A stretch of 64,000 nt of DNA, from assembly GCA_021234155.1 (NCBI GenBank), contig JAJEKV010000013.1:13495877-13559876 (forward strand). Direction: 5' to 3'. Positions 41,810 to 54,900 of this stretch are shown here, one piece after another; position 1 is the stretch's first letter; every line of letters starts with the position of its first letter. The DNA is from Isoetes taiwanensis. Lineage: Eukaryota; Streptophyta; Lycopodiopsida; Isoetales; Isoetaceae. The notes beneath the pieces were generated by a model. That model did no database searches. It was not told the DNA's origin and worked only from the letters and a program-made list of their open reading frames with translations. Position numbers and translations under genes: made by a program.

Positions 41810-42410
41810 GGGAAGGGATTAGCTCCCATGCAATTGCAATACAAATCAAGAAGGTAATAAGGTTTTTTCCTCAAGAATGCAAGGGCTATCTAGTAACACA
41901 TTTCGAAAAGATAAAAATTGATTTTAAGAAGGAAGAAACGACATCAATGTAAATATCAAGAAAGCGCGGCTTTCTACATCACAAGAATTTGTCAATTACT
42001 TGAGAAAATTTGGCCTTGCATAAGATTAATAAACAACTCTGCACAGCAGAAGTTCCAAAACAATCGGCCATGCACACCACCCTCAAATTTGCATTTTACA
42101 TGTGACACTAAATCCATGCCCTACAAGAAAAAACTTCAGAGCGATGCCATTCAATCATAAGAAGAATCATGTTCTGGAAACCCCACTAGCGTCATGGCAT
42201 CAACGAGCCCTAAAAGATAATTTTGCCCTATAACCCAAGCCCCAAAGACACATGCATGCCCTCCAAATGAATCGCAGCTTATCAGGGGCATCTTCATTAG
42301 GCAAATTGGCCTGCCCAGAGCCCAAATGCCATGACCTTGCCTTCCAAATCCGACCATGTAACAGACCATAGAACCAAAGTAAAACAATAAACCCTGACCT
42401 ACAAATACAA
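41810..42410. repeat. Dispersed repeat, copy 1 (~600 bp)
   Basis: Matches 45895-46490 in the same orientation, with shared blocks such as TTAGCTCCCATGCAATTGCA, CGAGCCCTAAAAGATAA and ATGACCTTGCCTTCCAAATC. The two copies flank the LINE at 42963. The minus-strand 78-codon frame in this copy (42151-42387) is not conserved in the other, so it is probably not a gene. Confidence 0.75.
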
Positions 42411-43302
42411 AAGCCTAATCATATATAATATTATGGTATAAATACATATGCTTTACACACTTCGGCAATGTTATTCCCCTCCGTTGCTTTATAAAACCCC
42501 GAAGAAATATTTGTTGAAGGTATATGCCATTCATCACTAAAAAAATTTCAACCTCAACTATCCCATTGTAACCCTTTCCCCTTTGGTTAGTAATAGCAAA
42601 TAAAGAATGCATAATAAATAAGGTATTATGCATGGAGGTTTGCCTTCGATGCCATGAGGTCATGTTTGCATATTTTTTGTTTTGTTTGTTCCGTGGTGGT
42701 GGGGCCAGGTAGTGATGCGAAGTCTCTGATGCATAGCGCTCCAATCTAGGAATAAATTCATGACTATTCATGCACGCATAATGTATATTGCAAAATGATA
42801 TTTCATTTCTTAAATTCAAGCAGTTCAGATGCAATTCAACCATTGCACATTCTATAAACATCTTGTAGACTTTACATGCATATCAATAAGATACACCTTG
42901 AAGTTACTTTGAATATAACGGAACACCTGCAAAAGGGTTAAAAAGTACACTTCTATATACTATTCCAACTTTGCACTATGATAGCCACGAAGTTGAAGCT
43001 GTAGATAGCTACAAGTATCTTGGTGTAGAGTTCTGTAAGAATACACTTTAGGAACAGTGTATTACCAAGCATGTGACTGCTGGCTGGAGAGCACTCCATG
43101 CAATGCAAAACAATTGTTTTCGAGCAGAGATTCATGATTGCTCACGGAAAGCCACTTGTTTCGGGCTTTGGTAGAACCTGTTTTACTGTATGACTCTGAA
43201 GTATGGGGGGCTGCAATTACTACTAGTGCTTGGGAAAGCTTGGAATGGGTGCAAAAGTCCTTTCTCACTTACAGTTTAGGAGTGAAAACTGTAGTGCCCT
43301 AT

Positions 43303-43682
43303 CCCATCGATCCGAGACATCGGATCGCCATTCTAGAATGGGGCGAGCATGCATGCCTTGCATGCATGCATGTGGCGCATGCCTCCTCTGGTTGGGAGAT
43401 CGCCATTTTAGGCGCGGTTCTGCATCAACGTCTCATCGGCGCTTCCTCTTCTCTCTCAGCAGTACCTTCTTCTTTTTTCTTCGAACCCATGCAGGGGAGG
43501 GGCTTCTCCCTGCTTGGTTTGGCCAATTTGGCGTTTCCTTCATGCTGTGGCATGTTCTTTCTCGGCCTTGACTCTTCTTTAGCCTTCATCCTGTGACCTT
43601 CGTCCTCGATCCCAGTTTTGTTAAGGAAGTCCTTTGGTATTCGGGCGGTTTTGTTGGTTTCATGCGAGCCCCATTCTAGAAT
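43303..43682. mobile_element. Inverted-repeat unit 1 (380 bp) inside the LINE
   Basis: Starts CCCATCGATCCGAGACATCG (containing the palindrome CGATCCGA-GACA-TCGGATCG), then CCATTCTAGAATGGGGCGAG from 43328. It ends GCGAGCCCCATTCTAGAAT. The end pairs with the internal copy at 43330, giving an inverted repeat of about 20 bp offset from the left end. CTAT flanks the pair of units (43299-43302 and 44384-44387). Confidence 0.65.
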
Positions 43683-44382
43683 CCCATCGATCCGAGACAT
43701 CGGATCGCCATTCTAGAATGGGGCGAGCATGCATGCATGCGGCGCATGCCTCCTCTGGTTGGGAGATCGCTATTTTAGGCGCGGTTCTGCATCAACGTCT
43801 CATCGGCGCTTCCTCTTCTCTCTCAGCAGTACCTTCTTCTTTTTTCTTTGAACCCACCCTCCCCCCCTTCTTTTTTAATGTATTTGTCGCCTGGCACGCG
43901 TGACTAGCCCCTCTATTTGAAGAGGTTATTGTTTTATTGTCGCGTGGCACGCGTGATCAGCCCCTCCACTTTGGGAGGTTTGTTTTGTCACATTTTTTCT
44001 AGTGTTGGTGATGTGCAGGTACAGGTTGGCGAGCGGCAGCAGCTTCGACTTCTCCATTCGTGGGTTTTGGGAGCGATTTCTCTGCCTTATGTTTGTCCAA
44101 GCCCCTTGCCGAAGGCTTATCACTAGGGTTTTTCCTCGAAAACCTGAAAGGGCGGGGTTTTTTAATCCCGGTGATAAGCTTTCGGCAGGTACACAAGCCA
44201 AACATATATTAGCATTGTATTTTATGGGGTCCAAATTATATAATTGGATATTCCCTTTATTTTTCATGGGTAGTTTGCATGTGTGCGCTACCCACTATCC
44301 ACCATTGTAGAAAATCTGCTGAGATGAATGAGAAGCCTAGTCGGGCAGTTTTGTTGGTTTCATGCGAGCTCCATTCTAGAAT
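43683..44382. mobile_element. Inverted-repeat unit 2 (700 bp), tandem with unit 1
   Basis: Starts with the same 5' block as unit 1 (first ~180 bp nearly identical) and ends GCGAGCTCCATTCTAGAAT. The interior differs: it contains two CGTGGCACGCGTGA blocks (43890-43960) and the stem-loop at 44107-44187. No protein is encoded. It may be a non-autonomous DNA element; the offset inverted repeat also recalls Helitron2-type ends. The class is unsure. Confidence 0.6.
44107..44187. repeat. Stem-loop with LINE-like 3' UTR sequence in its loop
   Basis: TGCCGAAGGCTTATCAC (44107-44123) pairs with GTGATAAGCTTTCGGCA (44171-44187) at 16 of 17 positions. The loop holds GGTTTTTCCTCGAAAACC and GGGCGGGGTTTTTTAATCCC, matching the 3' UTRs of the LINEs at 25659 and 45136. 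Confidence 0.8.
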
Positions 44383-45894
44383 GCTATTCTTTTACAAGAG
44401 ATAGGTCTTTGGCCTCTTCGATATTCTGCCATGAAGCACCATCTCTACTATATCAACAAAATGCATCACATGGATGATGATAGGTACCCTCTTCTCGCGC
44501 TTGCCATGGCTGAATCTCCCCAGCGTTTGAAACGATGTTGGAAAGAGAATTGTAATGCATGGTTTGCCCGTTGGTCTGTGCAACTGGAATACTGCATGGT
44601 GCTTGCTAGTTCTGATCCTGAGCTTTTGTATCAATATCTCGATGGTCATTTTTCTTAGAAGATGTGGGATGCAGTTACCTTACCCCAAGTTAAAATTTGT
44701 CATTATCATGCACATATAAATCCCATTTTGGTACTAAGAACACAAGCTTGTTTGCTTGCTTCCTTGTCCAGGAAAAAGCTTGTAGCTATTGCATCAATTC
44801 GCACAGGGTTCCACAAGCTACGGATTGAGATAGGTAGATGGGAGCAGTCGCAATTGCCACGAGAAAGGAGATTATATGCATGTTGCCAATTACAGGTTAT
44901 TGAAGATAAAAGCCATACTCTGCTAAAATGTCCTGCTTTTGAGATGGTTAGAAATCGTTATTTGACTTTAGCATTCCATTCCACGCTTCCACAGTTTCTC
45001 AGAGCCCCATCTGTGCATGGCTTGGTATTATACATACTTGAGGTTCTAGATGAGCGTCTTCAATTATTGAGCCTTCAATAGTCATCATCACCTACATATA
45101 TTTTCTTTTTGCTTGTCTAGTGTCATCATTACTTAGGTTTTCTCTTGAAAACCTTTCGAGGCAGGTTTTTTTAATCTTAATAGTAATGGTTGTACTAGGC
45201 CATTGTATGGGTCCCATGGCCTCTTGATCTTCTTCATGGACGTTAAAAAATCTATTCTATTCTATAAAAATTTTTAATTTATAAATATGTATTGTCTATG
45301 TGGCATTGGATTTTATTACATGTGTTGCCACGTAGGCCAGTCTAGAGTTCCTGGGAGACAATACTTGGGCTGATAAAGAGGGCTAATATGGATTTAAAGG
45401 AACGAATCTTCGCTATTTGTTCATTTCACATTTCAACCCTAGGTTTTGATTGCCAACATTCAAACACTATGTTAAGTATGTGCCCCAAGAGTTTAAACCT
45501 TGTTTCTAAAATCCATATAGTTTATACAAAATTTTAGAACCTTTTTGAAAATGAGTAGATGTTGTGTCTAGATCATCATAGAAGCCGAAGTTTGAGGATG
45601 CTCATTTTAGTGCTTTTAAAATGGTTCACAATAAATAAGACCATTGATTGCCAATTTTTCTATAATTTCTAGTGCTTCTAGTTTCTAGTGACTTTGGCTT
45701 CTCCTCATCCTTAACTTGGGCATTGTCTTCACTCTTTCTCTGATGCCTAAACCACATGTCATAAGGCCCGAGATCCTTTCCAAATATTATGGGGAAAAAC
45801 AAAATTGGAATGTAAACCTCTATTCTGCAGAAAGACATGTCAAGACTCTAGTTCAAGAACTGCAACACAAATTGATTCGATAAGATATGGCCTC

Positions 45895-46490
45895 CCTTAA
45901 ATTAGCTCCCATGCAATTGCAATACAAATCATAAAGGTAATCATGTTTTTTCCCCTCAAGAACGCAAGGCTTTTAGCAACACATTTCAAAAAGAAAAAAA
46001 TAGATTTGAAAAAGAAAAAATGAATAATAGTCAACTAAGCGCAGGTCCTGCATCACAAGGAATTGTCAATTAGCATAAGAATATTCATCCTTGCATAAGA
46101 CTGATAAAAAACTTTGGCTCTACACAACAGAAGTTTCAAGCAATCGACCATGCACACCACTCTCAGATCTGCATTTTACATGCAACATTAAATCGACGCC
46201 CTACAAGAAAACACATTAAACTGATGACATTGAATCATTAAAAGAATCCTATTTGGAAAATCTCACTAGCGTCATTGCATCAACGAGCCCTAAAAGATAA
46301 CTCTGCCCTATAATGCAAGCCCCAAATGACACGTCTACGCCCTCCAAATGAATCGTAGCTTATCTCCAGCATCTTCATCAGGCAAATCGGCCTACCCAGA
46401 CCCTAGGTGCTATGACCTTGCCTTCCAAATCTGGCTATGTATCAGATCATGGAACAAAACAAAAAACAACAACAATAAATTCTAACCTTC
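45895..46490. repeat. Dispersed repeat, copy 2 (~600 bp)
   Basis: Diverged direct copy of 41810-42410. Confidence 0.75.
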
Positions 46491-46499
46491 GAATAGATG

Positions 46500-47289
46500 C
46501 GAGCTAGATGGAGGGCCCATGTGGTAGATGCTGCTGGGTGGGGAAGTCCTTTAATATATACGAGGGGTTGTCGTATATAATGCAAGGAGCGTCTACAATG
46601 ATTTCAAAGCAATAACCTTGGTTGACCGAGATCAAGCACTGGCCATGACCCTAGGATAGGTAACTAATTGGCCTAGTGAAAGTTTGGAATAGAAGTTCCA
46701 AACTTGAGCCTCGAAAAGTGGGAGAAATTTTTTTCTCCGCTAGCATGCTCATAACTTAAGTTATGAGCATAGAAGGTAAATAATGTAGTTGATGAACTTT
46801 CTAGTAATTTAAATCGAAAAATTATGCATGTACATCAAGATTCCATTCGAAATGGGTCGAAGAATTGGCCAAACCAAAGTTCTCAGTCGAATATCACAAA
46901 AATTCACAATTCCCAAGAACCATTGGAAAAATTAAAATATGAAATTCAGGAAAGGTCACTATTAATATGGATAGCCACATCTAAATCATAATAATGGCCC
47001 AAAAATTGCAATCTGCCCCACATGTTGGGTGGTTTTGCCTTTTTTTAACTGTATTTTACCACTTTTTGCCTTAATTTCTTCCTGAACAATTTTCTAGCCT
47101 TCTTAAGAGTTTTTTCTCGTAAAGTAATCCCTTTTTTGATCAGTAAGACATGGTGCGCACCAAACAAACAGCTAGGAAACTTAGAAGCCCCAAGACATGT
47201 TTGAATTTTCAAACACGTATGGGCGGAAAGCAAATCCCTCCCGCGAAGCGGCCGTGGAGGGAAGGCGACGCGGATTAGTCTGACGAATC
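46500..47289. other. Spacer, nothing recognised
   Basis: AT-rich. The minus-strand frame 47045-47296 is basic near its end but matches no known family. Confidence 0.5.
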
Positions 47290-47652
47290 CTACCATTCCA
47301 TGGAAGGACAGGCACCTAACACTTTCGGAAGCTCCTCTGAGGAGTCAGAATCAACCCAAGAGCTAGGCTCCACAGCTTCACAAGTGGAGGAGGAGGAGGA
47401 GGTGGCGCAAAAGAAAAGGAAAGAGAGAGGAAGCAAAAGGTTTATTTCCACATCAAAAAAGCCTTTTTCTTGTGCTATATGATCTCCCTTGGTAATGGCT
47501 GGACTTAGCCCAGCATCTTTAACTACTTCCCAAAGCAATTCAACCTTCAAATACAGAGTCACCATACGTTTCCATCCTTCATACCCCTTTCCATCAAAAG
47601 CTTGAGTGCAAAGGTTCAGCAAGGCAAAGTTCGAGTTCGCCATTTCTCGCAA
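47290..47652 (-). pseudogene. Ty1/copia gag N-terminal fragment
   Basis: The frame starts MREMANSNFALLNLCTQAFD and continues GKGYEGWKRMVTLYLKVELLWEVV, the F-x-G-x-x-Y-x-x-W-x-x-x-(M/V)-x-x-x-L pattern of the copia gag (UBN2-type) start. After about 60 residues it loses the match and turns into unrelated sequence with a Ser-rich run, so the element is truncated. A tRNA-iMet primer site lies 34 bases upstream on its strand (47698-47686), consistent with the 5' end of a copia element. Confidence 0.6.
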
Positions 47653-47685
47653 GGATTGCTTCTGATATAGAGTTAATCAGAAGTA

Positions 47686-47975
47686 GGCTTTGATACCATG
47701 AAAAAGGTACAGAGTAAGAAATAGGTGAAGAAAACACTTTCTATTGAATTGAATGAATCAGTTATATACAATGAGTGCCAGAGATTGTGAAACATACGAA
47801 GGCAGAAACTAAGGAAACATGAATCAATCAAAAAATTTTGGATTGAACTAAACATGCTAAATATATGGCAGATTCTCCTAAATTTGTAGATATAACGTGG
47901 CAGCAACATACTGGTCCATTTTGATGTGATGTGTCAGGTGGTGAGAGGATCGACATGGCTATTCCCCAAAAGAAC
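47686..47975 (-). repeat. Probable copia 5' LTR and primer-binding site
   Basis: TGGTATCAAAGCC (47698-47686, minus) fits a tRNA-iMet primer site and directly follows ...TTTTTCA. The left LTR boundary is a guess at TGTTTTAGGG near 47975. No partner LTR is in the window. Confidence 0.4.
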
Positions 47976-47979
47976 CCTA

Positions 47980-48972
47980 AAACATAAAGCTTGAGATCAA
48001 AAGAAAAAAAGAAATTCGTGTGGAATATCCCACAAACCCTAGGAACCTCCACACCGAGTGGTTTGCATATCAATCTTTCTTTTTAGCATCGGAATCAGCA
48101 AATATTCGCATGGTAAAGATCATTTTCCAAATAGATATCATAGAAATCAACTTAAAGAACTCTGAAACCTCTTATTCGCTACTTCTCATTCATAAGAAAT
48201 CTTAAGTTCTGTTTGAATTTTTCTTCTCAATTTTCCTTATAGAAATCAGAATTCACAATTAGAGTGGCATTAAACTTCATGAACTTTTTTTTTTTTTTTT
48301 TTTTGGGGGATGGGGGATGGGGTGCATTGTTAGTTTTAGATTAAGAATGCAAATGAGTCCAACTTAAATCATGCCATGCAATTTTAAGTCCATTTTAGGA
48401 GTGACCGTAGAAAACTTGTCACAAGATGTTTTTGGGTTGGAAACGTGCCTAGGAAATTGGAGGACTTCCCATACTTCCTTTTGTCATTGGCTTAAAAATG
48501 TCACGCGCCGTGACCTAAAGTGGGCAGAACTATCTTAATAAATTATGGAACAAATGCAAGCTCACTCTGCTCCGAATTAGAATTGCCGAGCCCACTCGAA
48601 AGGAGTCTATTTTGAGGGTTTCTCGACTTGTTTCTTTTAAATCAAAACAGGTGTGTGCTTTGCCTTAAAAGGTTATGCCCACTTTGTTAAAAGCTATTTT
48701 ATTTGCTCCATTTGGCACTGTTAAAAAAAACAACTTTATATGCTCCATCTTGAGATGTTTTTAGCCACCAGCATGACAGAAGACTCAATTAGGTGTAAAA
48801 ATTTCATTTTTAGATATAATCATGAATTGTTATGACAGGAATCCAAGTGTAAGAATATGTGAGCAATAACGCAGCACTTTTGATGCATTATGCAGAAATT
48901 TGATTCCAGTTAAACATATACAAATCTTGAACAGGCATTTACATTGACTTGACATAAACAAAATCTTTACAG
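47980..48972. other. Spacer downstream of SS4
   Basis: Holds an uninterrupted T run followed by G-rich GGGGGATGGGGGATGGGG (about 48286-48324). The 3' UTR of SS4 must lie in the right-hand part (48972 downward), but no clear poly(A) signal can be fixed. Confidence 0.5.
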
Positions 48973-51900
48973 TCAACTTGGCGTTAATTTCCTCCTAGTT
49001 CTTTCACGTTCAATAGCCATTTGATATAGCTCCAAATATTGATCAGCAGATGAATCCCAGCTGAAATCCATACTCATGGCCTTCTTGACCAAATCATTCC
49101 ACCATTCAGGCTTTTTAGTGAAGTACTTCAATCCCCGGTCCAAAGCATAGTTTAAACCCTGAAAAAGGCAGTTTCCCATGCTTACACAATATAATAGTTG
49201 TAGATGTAGACACTTAAATCTGAAAGTACGTACTTGTTCATCAACGGAAGTAAATGTGAAGCCATTCCGTTTTTCCAAGGGAATGTTGACATCATCCACA
49301 TCAAAAACACTGTAACAAGTCCGAATTTAAACATTAACATGTCCAAATACAACTCATATACATGTTTTCATTTCTATAAATAACATCAGAAGATTAGAAT
49401 AATCGTTGATACCTATCGTTTAATCCCCCTGTTCTACGGGCAATTGGAATTGCACCATATCTCATCGCAATCATCTGCATAGGGTTCCGTAATAGACATC
49501 ATGTTACTCACTAAAACTGAAACTGTAAAGCTCAGAATATACCTGGGTAAGGCCACACGGTTCAAAAATAGATGGTATTACAAACAGGTCAGAGGCAGCG
49601 TAAATAGAATGTGATAGCAGCTCATCGTATTTCAACACCAGACGAATATGTGGGTGTTTCTCAAAATTGCGGGCAATTGCTTCAAACTCATTCTGCAAAA
49701 AGAGTTATCATAATGGTATTATTCAGGCAAATTCTCAAATTGAACCATAATATAGGAGTTGTCTATGCAGGTGGTCCCACCTGGATATGGGGAACAGGAC
49801 TAGAACCCAATAAAACAAATTGGCCACCCCTCTCAAGAGTGCGATAAATTGCATGCCGAATTAAATGCACTCCTTTCTGAGGTACAAGTCTTGTAATGCA
49901 TCCAACCTGAACATAAATCGGATACATACGTCATGCACATGCTTGTATCACAACTTAGGCTATTAATAACATCATTATTACATTATACCCTCTGCTGTGC
50001 TTTGAAGTATGATAGTCCTGCCGCACATCAAGGATTGGATAAATGTGTTACAAGCTATTCAGAACACCCGTGGGATTATTACTTCTTTAGTGTGTTCTTT
50101 AAAAGTTTACCATGTTCTCATATTTATAATCTTGGAAGAAATTAAGTTTCTTTTTCCTGAATTCTCTGGTACTAATCAAATTCTAATTAAAATAAATTTT
50201 CTCAGCAAATGGCAACTGGCAGGAATAGAAATGTTACTTATGGGATAGAACATTCGAGAAGTTCACTAGTGGCTAGCTCGTAACAAGGAGGGATAAAAAG
50301 GTTAGAGCCCACTATGAATCTACCTGTTAGCATTACAAAGACCTGTTAGCATTACAAAAGCCAAACTTCCCCCCATATATCTCATCTATCACAAACAGAA
50401 ATCAAAATTTTGTCTTTCTTTTCCCTGTGTCATCTGCAAAATAAATGATGAACGAACTATTGATGAACACAATTTTGGGTGCACTTGCTAATGTTTCCAA
50501 ACTGCAGGAATATAAGAATGCCATTACAACAAAAGATATACCTCTTTACAATCCAGAACTTATGAACTAAAACTATTTGAACTACTAAGCCCTGAAGCAT
50601 GCTCAGGAAAGAGCTTACCAATGGCCTTCTATCATCTCTGGCAAGGCCTAACTGATTTTGCAATGAAGCTTTGTTTAATCTCTTCCCATTAAGATCCTTG
50701 GGACTGTACTGAGCTGCAAGCAAATGGTCTGAGGCAGGATCCCATGCTTCCGCATCAATCCCATTCAGTATTCCATAGAACTTGCTTGCATGAACCGACA
50801 AGGTTGGGTGCAGTCCTCTGCCACCCTGCATGTCAACAATAAATTATCTCACGCAAAGTATTCAGTCAATAAAAAATAAATGATAATCTATAATGTAATT
50901 GACTAAAAATTATGAACTCCCTCTTTTTCTTCTATGACTAAGATGGGGATGCACAAGCTTTGGCATCCCGAACATGATAAGGTTTAATTAAGGGAACAAA
51001 TAGTTAAGAAAACAATATGAAAAACCTGCTTCATAGTAGTAAAATGTTTGCCTGCAAGAGCTTTGTAAAACCATCTGCCGCCTGTTCCTTAGAAGAACAG
51101 TGGAAAAGAGATACGATACAATTAATGTATTGTGTTTGTTGGAGCCCTTGTGACTGGATTTCCAGCAAAGGAGATATAACCGGCCAGACCAGAATGACCA
51201 GAATCTGCATAGATAAGCAATGTCACTGTCCACTCAAAGTGTAATGAATGCCTTCTGTGGTAGTCCCTTCAAGATAGTGAAGAACTCTTTTGGCTGCCTG
51301 GCAATGAGAGAGAGGACTTAGGGTGATGCACAGGACGTGTTAGAACTCCCACTATGTAAGTAACGTCACAACGAGTAATAGTGATGTGAAGAAGAACCCC
51401 AACTAACTGCCTGTACAAAGAGTCTTCCTGTGCTGAGTCAAGAGTCAATCCTTGACCTGGACTGAAACTTTTGTAATACCTCGGTGACATATTTATGCTG
51501 TGAGAGAAGAATATCATGAGGCTGCTGGCAGATTTTTAACCCCAAACAATCATGTATCAGATATAAATATGCAATCTCAAAAGCTTTACTACGAAACTCC
51601 TTGGTAATAGAAATCAGATCAGATGCATCCAACTACATATAGGAGTAGAATGGAAATTCGAGAACCAGTAGTCTTGTAATAAACATTATAGTCTGTCTGT
51701 GACCTTTGATAACCAAGACTTAGAGGCCAAGGCTGCATGTAAGGTATCCAACCTCACAACAGGAGCAATGACTTCATTATAATCAAACTCCTCTGCTGGG
51801 TGAAACCCTTAGCCACAAGCCTATTATATTTGGAAAGAGTACCATCTGAGTGAAACTTTGTCTTGTACCCACTTTGCACCAACAATGTTATTATTTAAAA

Positions 51901-54900
51901 GCTTAGGAACCAATTGCCATGTTTCCTGCTTGTGACGCATATGGCTAAACTTGAGTGTATAAACCCAGGTCTATCTACTAAAAATCATGAACAAGCACGA
52001 GGAAAAAACTGCTGCCAGCTAATGACTCTATAGGCATATACCAGATATTAAAGTGTGCAGCTCGGACTTGTTTACCAAGTCTGCAAGCAGAACAATCAAA
52101 CTCTTGATCTTTAAGTAAAGATAACCCTTCAACCATTTTCAATTTTGAAATTAAGCCTAAACATGTCCATATATATCGTGCCATAAGGATTCCAAAGTCT
52201 TTGCACAGCTGCTAGTAAAGAAGACTTTAAGAACTGGACTTAGCTTTGAGAATGTAAACTGCCTCCTCAATTAGATGACCTCGAGCAACTGGACTTTTCT
52301 GAGTAATATGCACTTTAGAACTGATATCCCGTTCTTCAATCAAGCCTCGAGCAACTGGACTTTTCTGAGTAATATGCACTTTAGAACTAATATCCCGTTC
52401 TTCAATCAAGCTCAGACACACTTAAAAGATTGACAAGTATGACAAGTAATCCAGGCACCAAAATTATATCCCCGATTCTGAAAGTAAGACACCGATCTGT
52501 TTCAAAGCTAACAGTCCCCTTAACTTTGGATTTGGCAAGATTGGCATCTGACATTTTAAGTACTGTATGCTCATTGAATACATCTGATGTTCCTGCCAAA
52601 TGTTTGGTAGCCAGATCAGCCAATCAAATGTCTTTTTGTAATTTCTACGTAGCAACATCAAGAAACTGGGCTTCAATTTCTTCAAGAGAAAGATGGAAAA
52701 CCTGGGCAGAAATCTCGTGTGAGGGAACTGATTGATGGACTGGTGGAGCTGCCAGGAACGGTTGCTGAACAACCTGCTGCACTAAGCGTTGCTGAGGAAC
52801 TTGTGATATAACCTGCTGTGCACAAACCTGTGCTTGATCCCTAAGATATCTCTGCCTGCAATCCCTGTGAATGTGCCCTTTCTTTTCACAATGCCAGCAG
52901 AGAAATGGCTGAGACGTTGGAGCAAAATTAAATTTTGAAGGAATAGAATTAACATTAAAAAAATGTGCAACCATTAAAGAAGAAGACTGAGCTTCATTAG
53001 ACTTATGGGATGGCACATTAGAGATAGAAGAAGATAGTGGAATAATTAAGTGCCTCAATTTGATCATGTCTCCTATTTTAATTTCTGCATCAAGAAGTTG
53101 CTGCTGCAACTGATTAAAAAGAGATATTAATCTGAACTTTAAGCTTCAATGGTTCCTGCAGCACCATAAAGCTTCTCCTTCAATGCCTTTAACTGCTCGA
53201 TGTAATCTTTCGTATTGGCACACTCCTGCAACTTAAGGTTATTCATCTTTCCCTTAATTGCTAACTGTTGGTCTGCTACTCCTGCCTGTACACAAGTATG
53301 CTTTAAAAATCGCAAAGCTTCTTGGAATGTTTTTAAATCCCTGAGATCCCTTTTAAACTCAGTTGAGGCTGCAGTTTTGAGCATCTTAAGCACTCACAGA
53401 TCCTTCTTAAATTCTGCTGGAGCAGTAGGAAACCAGGCAGGATTCAAAAGTTCTGTTAGATCATTGAGATTGATGAGATTATTCTCAAGATTATCATGCC
53501 AGGATTAGTAATGTTTGCCATCAAGGAAGGATCCTGCTATAAACTTCCAAGAATGCAGAGTAGCCATATCAAAACTACTGAAATTATACCAAGAGAAACC
53601 AAGAATAATTGCAGAGACAAGGATTTAAGGAAACCAAACACTGATAATAGATCCGATAAAACCCACGTAGAATTAGCTAAATCCACCTCAATCTATGACA
53701 AATCTGTCAAGAAAGATCTAGATAATTAGATCTAAATCTCTTCCAGCCAAAACCGGCCTAATCACTGCATAAGACTCGAGAATAGACTAATCCAGTGACA
53801 TATTCCTGAGCATTTATCAGCAAACCTCCTCCTTATTATCCTTGCAGAAAAACAGCAAGATCTCTTCAACAAATCATGTTCACACGAACCTTGGCTTGTT
53901 GGAAATCCGATTCAAATCCGGCTCAGCCTGCCAACTTCCAAACCCAGACGCTTGATCCTTACAAGAACAGGCAAAACCGGTTCTGATACCATGAAGGCAT
54001 CGTAATGTATATTGACTGAAAGAAGAATACAAGAACGAGCACCTAAGCATATACTCTAGGAGAAATTAATGAACTAGCTAATGTGTAACTATGATGATAT
54101 CAAGATGCCATCTCAGCAACACGCATGCATTGTCAGGTCAGCAGTGTGATGTCATCCTGACACGTCAGCATCATCCCTCTAACAGGGGATGTCTAACTAA
54201 ACCGTAGAAAATCTTTGCACCTTTGGAAAGTGTAATGTCACAAAATTATCAGTGGGGTATACACCTTACTTCTCCAGAAAGCAGTACATTTATGAAGCAA
54301 GAATTCTCTCAACATTGGAAGTAAAGCTAAAAAATAAATCTCTGCATTTTGTGGCCGTTACCTCTGCAACTCGTACTTCTTGCGCATAGGTTGGGGACAC
54401 CGTAGTTACAATGTTTGAATACACGATGCCACCCTATGAAGAAGAAAAGAGTTACAATAAATTTGGAAGCAAATCTGTTACCACACTATTATGTTATGCC
54501 CCACCTTCAGTAAATTCACACGGTCCTGCATAAAGTTGTCTTGCATTCGATCATGTCTGTGCTGCTGTTGAACATTAAGACCACAAGATGCCAATGCTGA
54601 CGGTGCCTCTGTTCCTTGATATTCGAAGTTATGGCATGTGAATGCCAGGCGAGCTGAATTCAAGCCTTGGGCTGTATACACATCCCAGTAAAGCGGTGCC
54701 TGTAACTAACTGTCAATACAAGGGAAAAGAAGTAGCTATTGAATCGATAAATAAGAAAACAAGCTTACCACAGCTGCAGTTTGCCAATCATGACTGTGAA
54801 TGACATCCGGCTTCTTTCCAGATTTTAACAAAAATTCAAGGGCGGCACGACAGAAATATGTGAACCGTCGGAAATCATCATTTTCACCATAGAACTTTCC

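Larger units (their letters stand above)
42963..45270 (+). mobile_element. LINE, 5'-truncated, interrupted by two inverted-repeat units
   Basis: The part before the insertion (42963-43302) encodes EAVDSYKYLGVEFCKNTL and GWRALHAMQNNCFRAEIHDC in broken frames. The part after (44388-45080) keeps two open stretches, MKHHLYYINKMHHMDDDRYP (44431) and WDAVTLPQVKICHYHAHINP (44662), then CCQLQVIEDKSHTLLKCPAF with the zinc-binding end. The 3' UTR hairpin is at 45136-45178 and the tail TCTATTCTATTCTAT at 45251-45265. It is homologous to the LINEs at 23278 and 39694 but clearly diverged, so a separate insertion. Confidence 0.8.

Noticed and set aside
41750-41810. tRNA gene suggested by a GGGTTCGAATTCCC-like B box on the minus strand
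   Set aside because: No A box at the right distance and no cloverleaf; chance or a very old SINE.
42151-42387. 78-codon minus-strand ORF
   Set aside because: Lies in a dispersed repeat, and the homologous copy at 45895-46490 breaks the frame.
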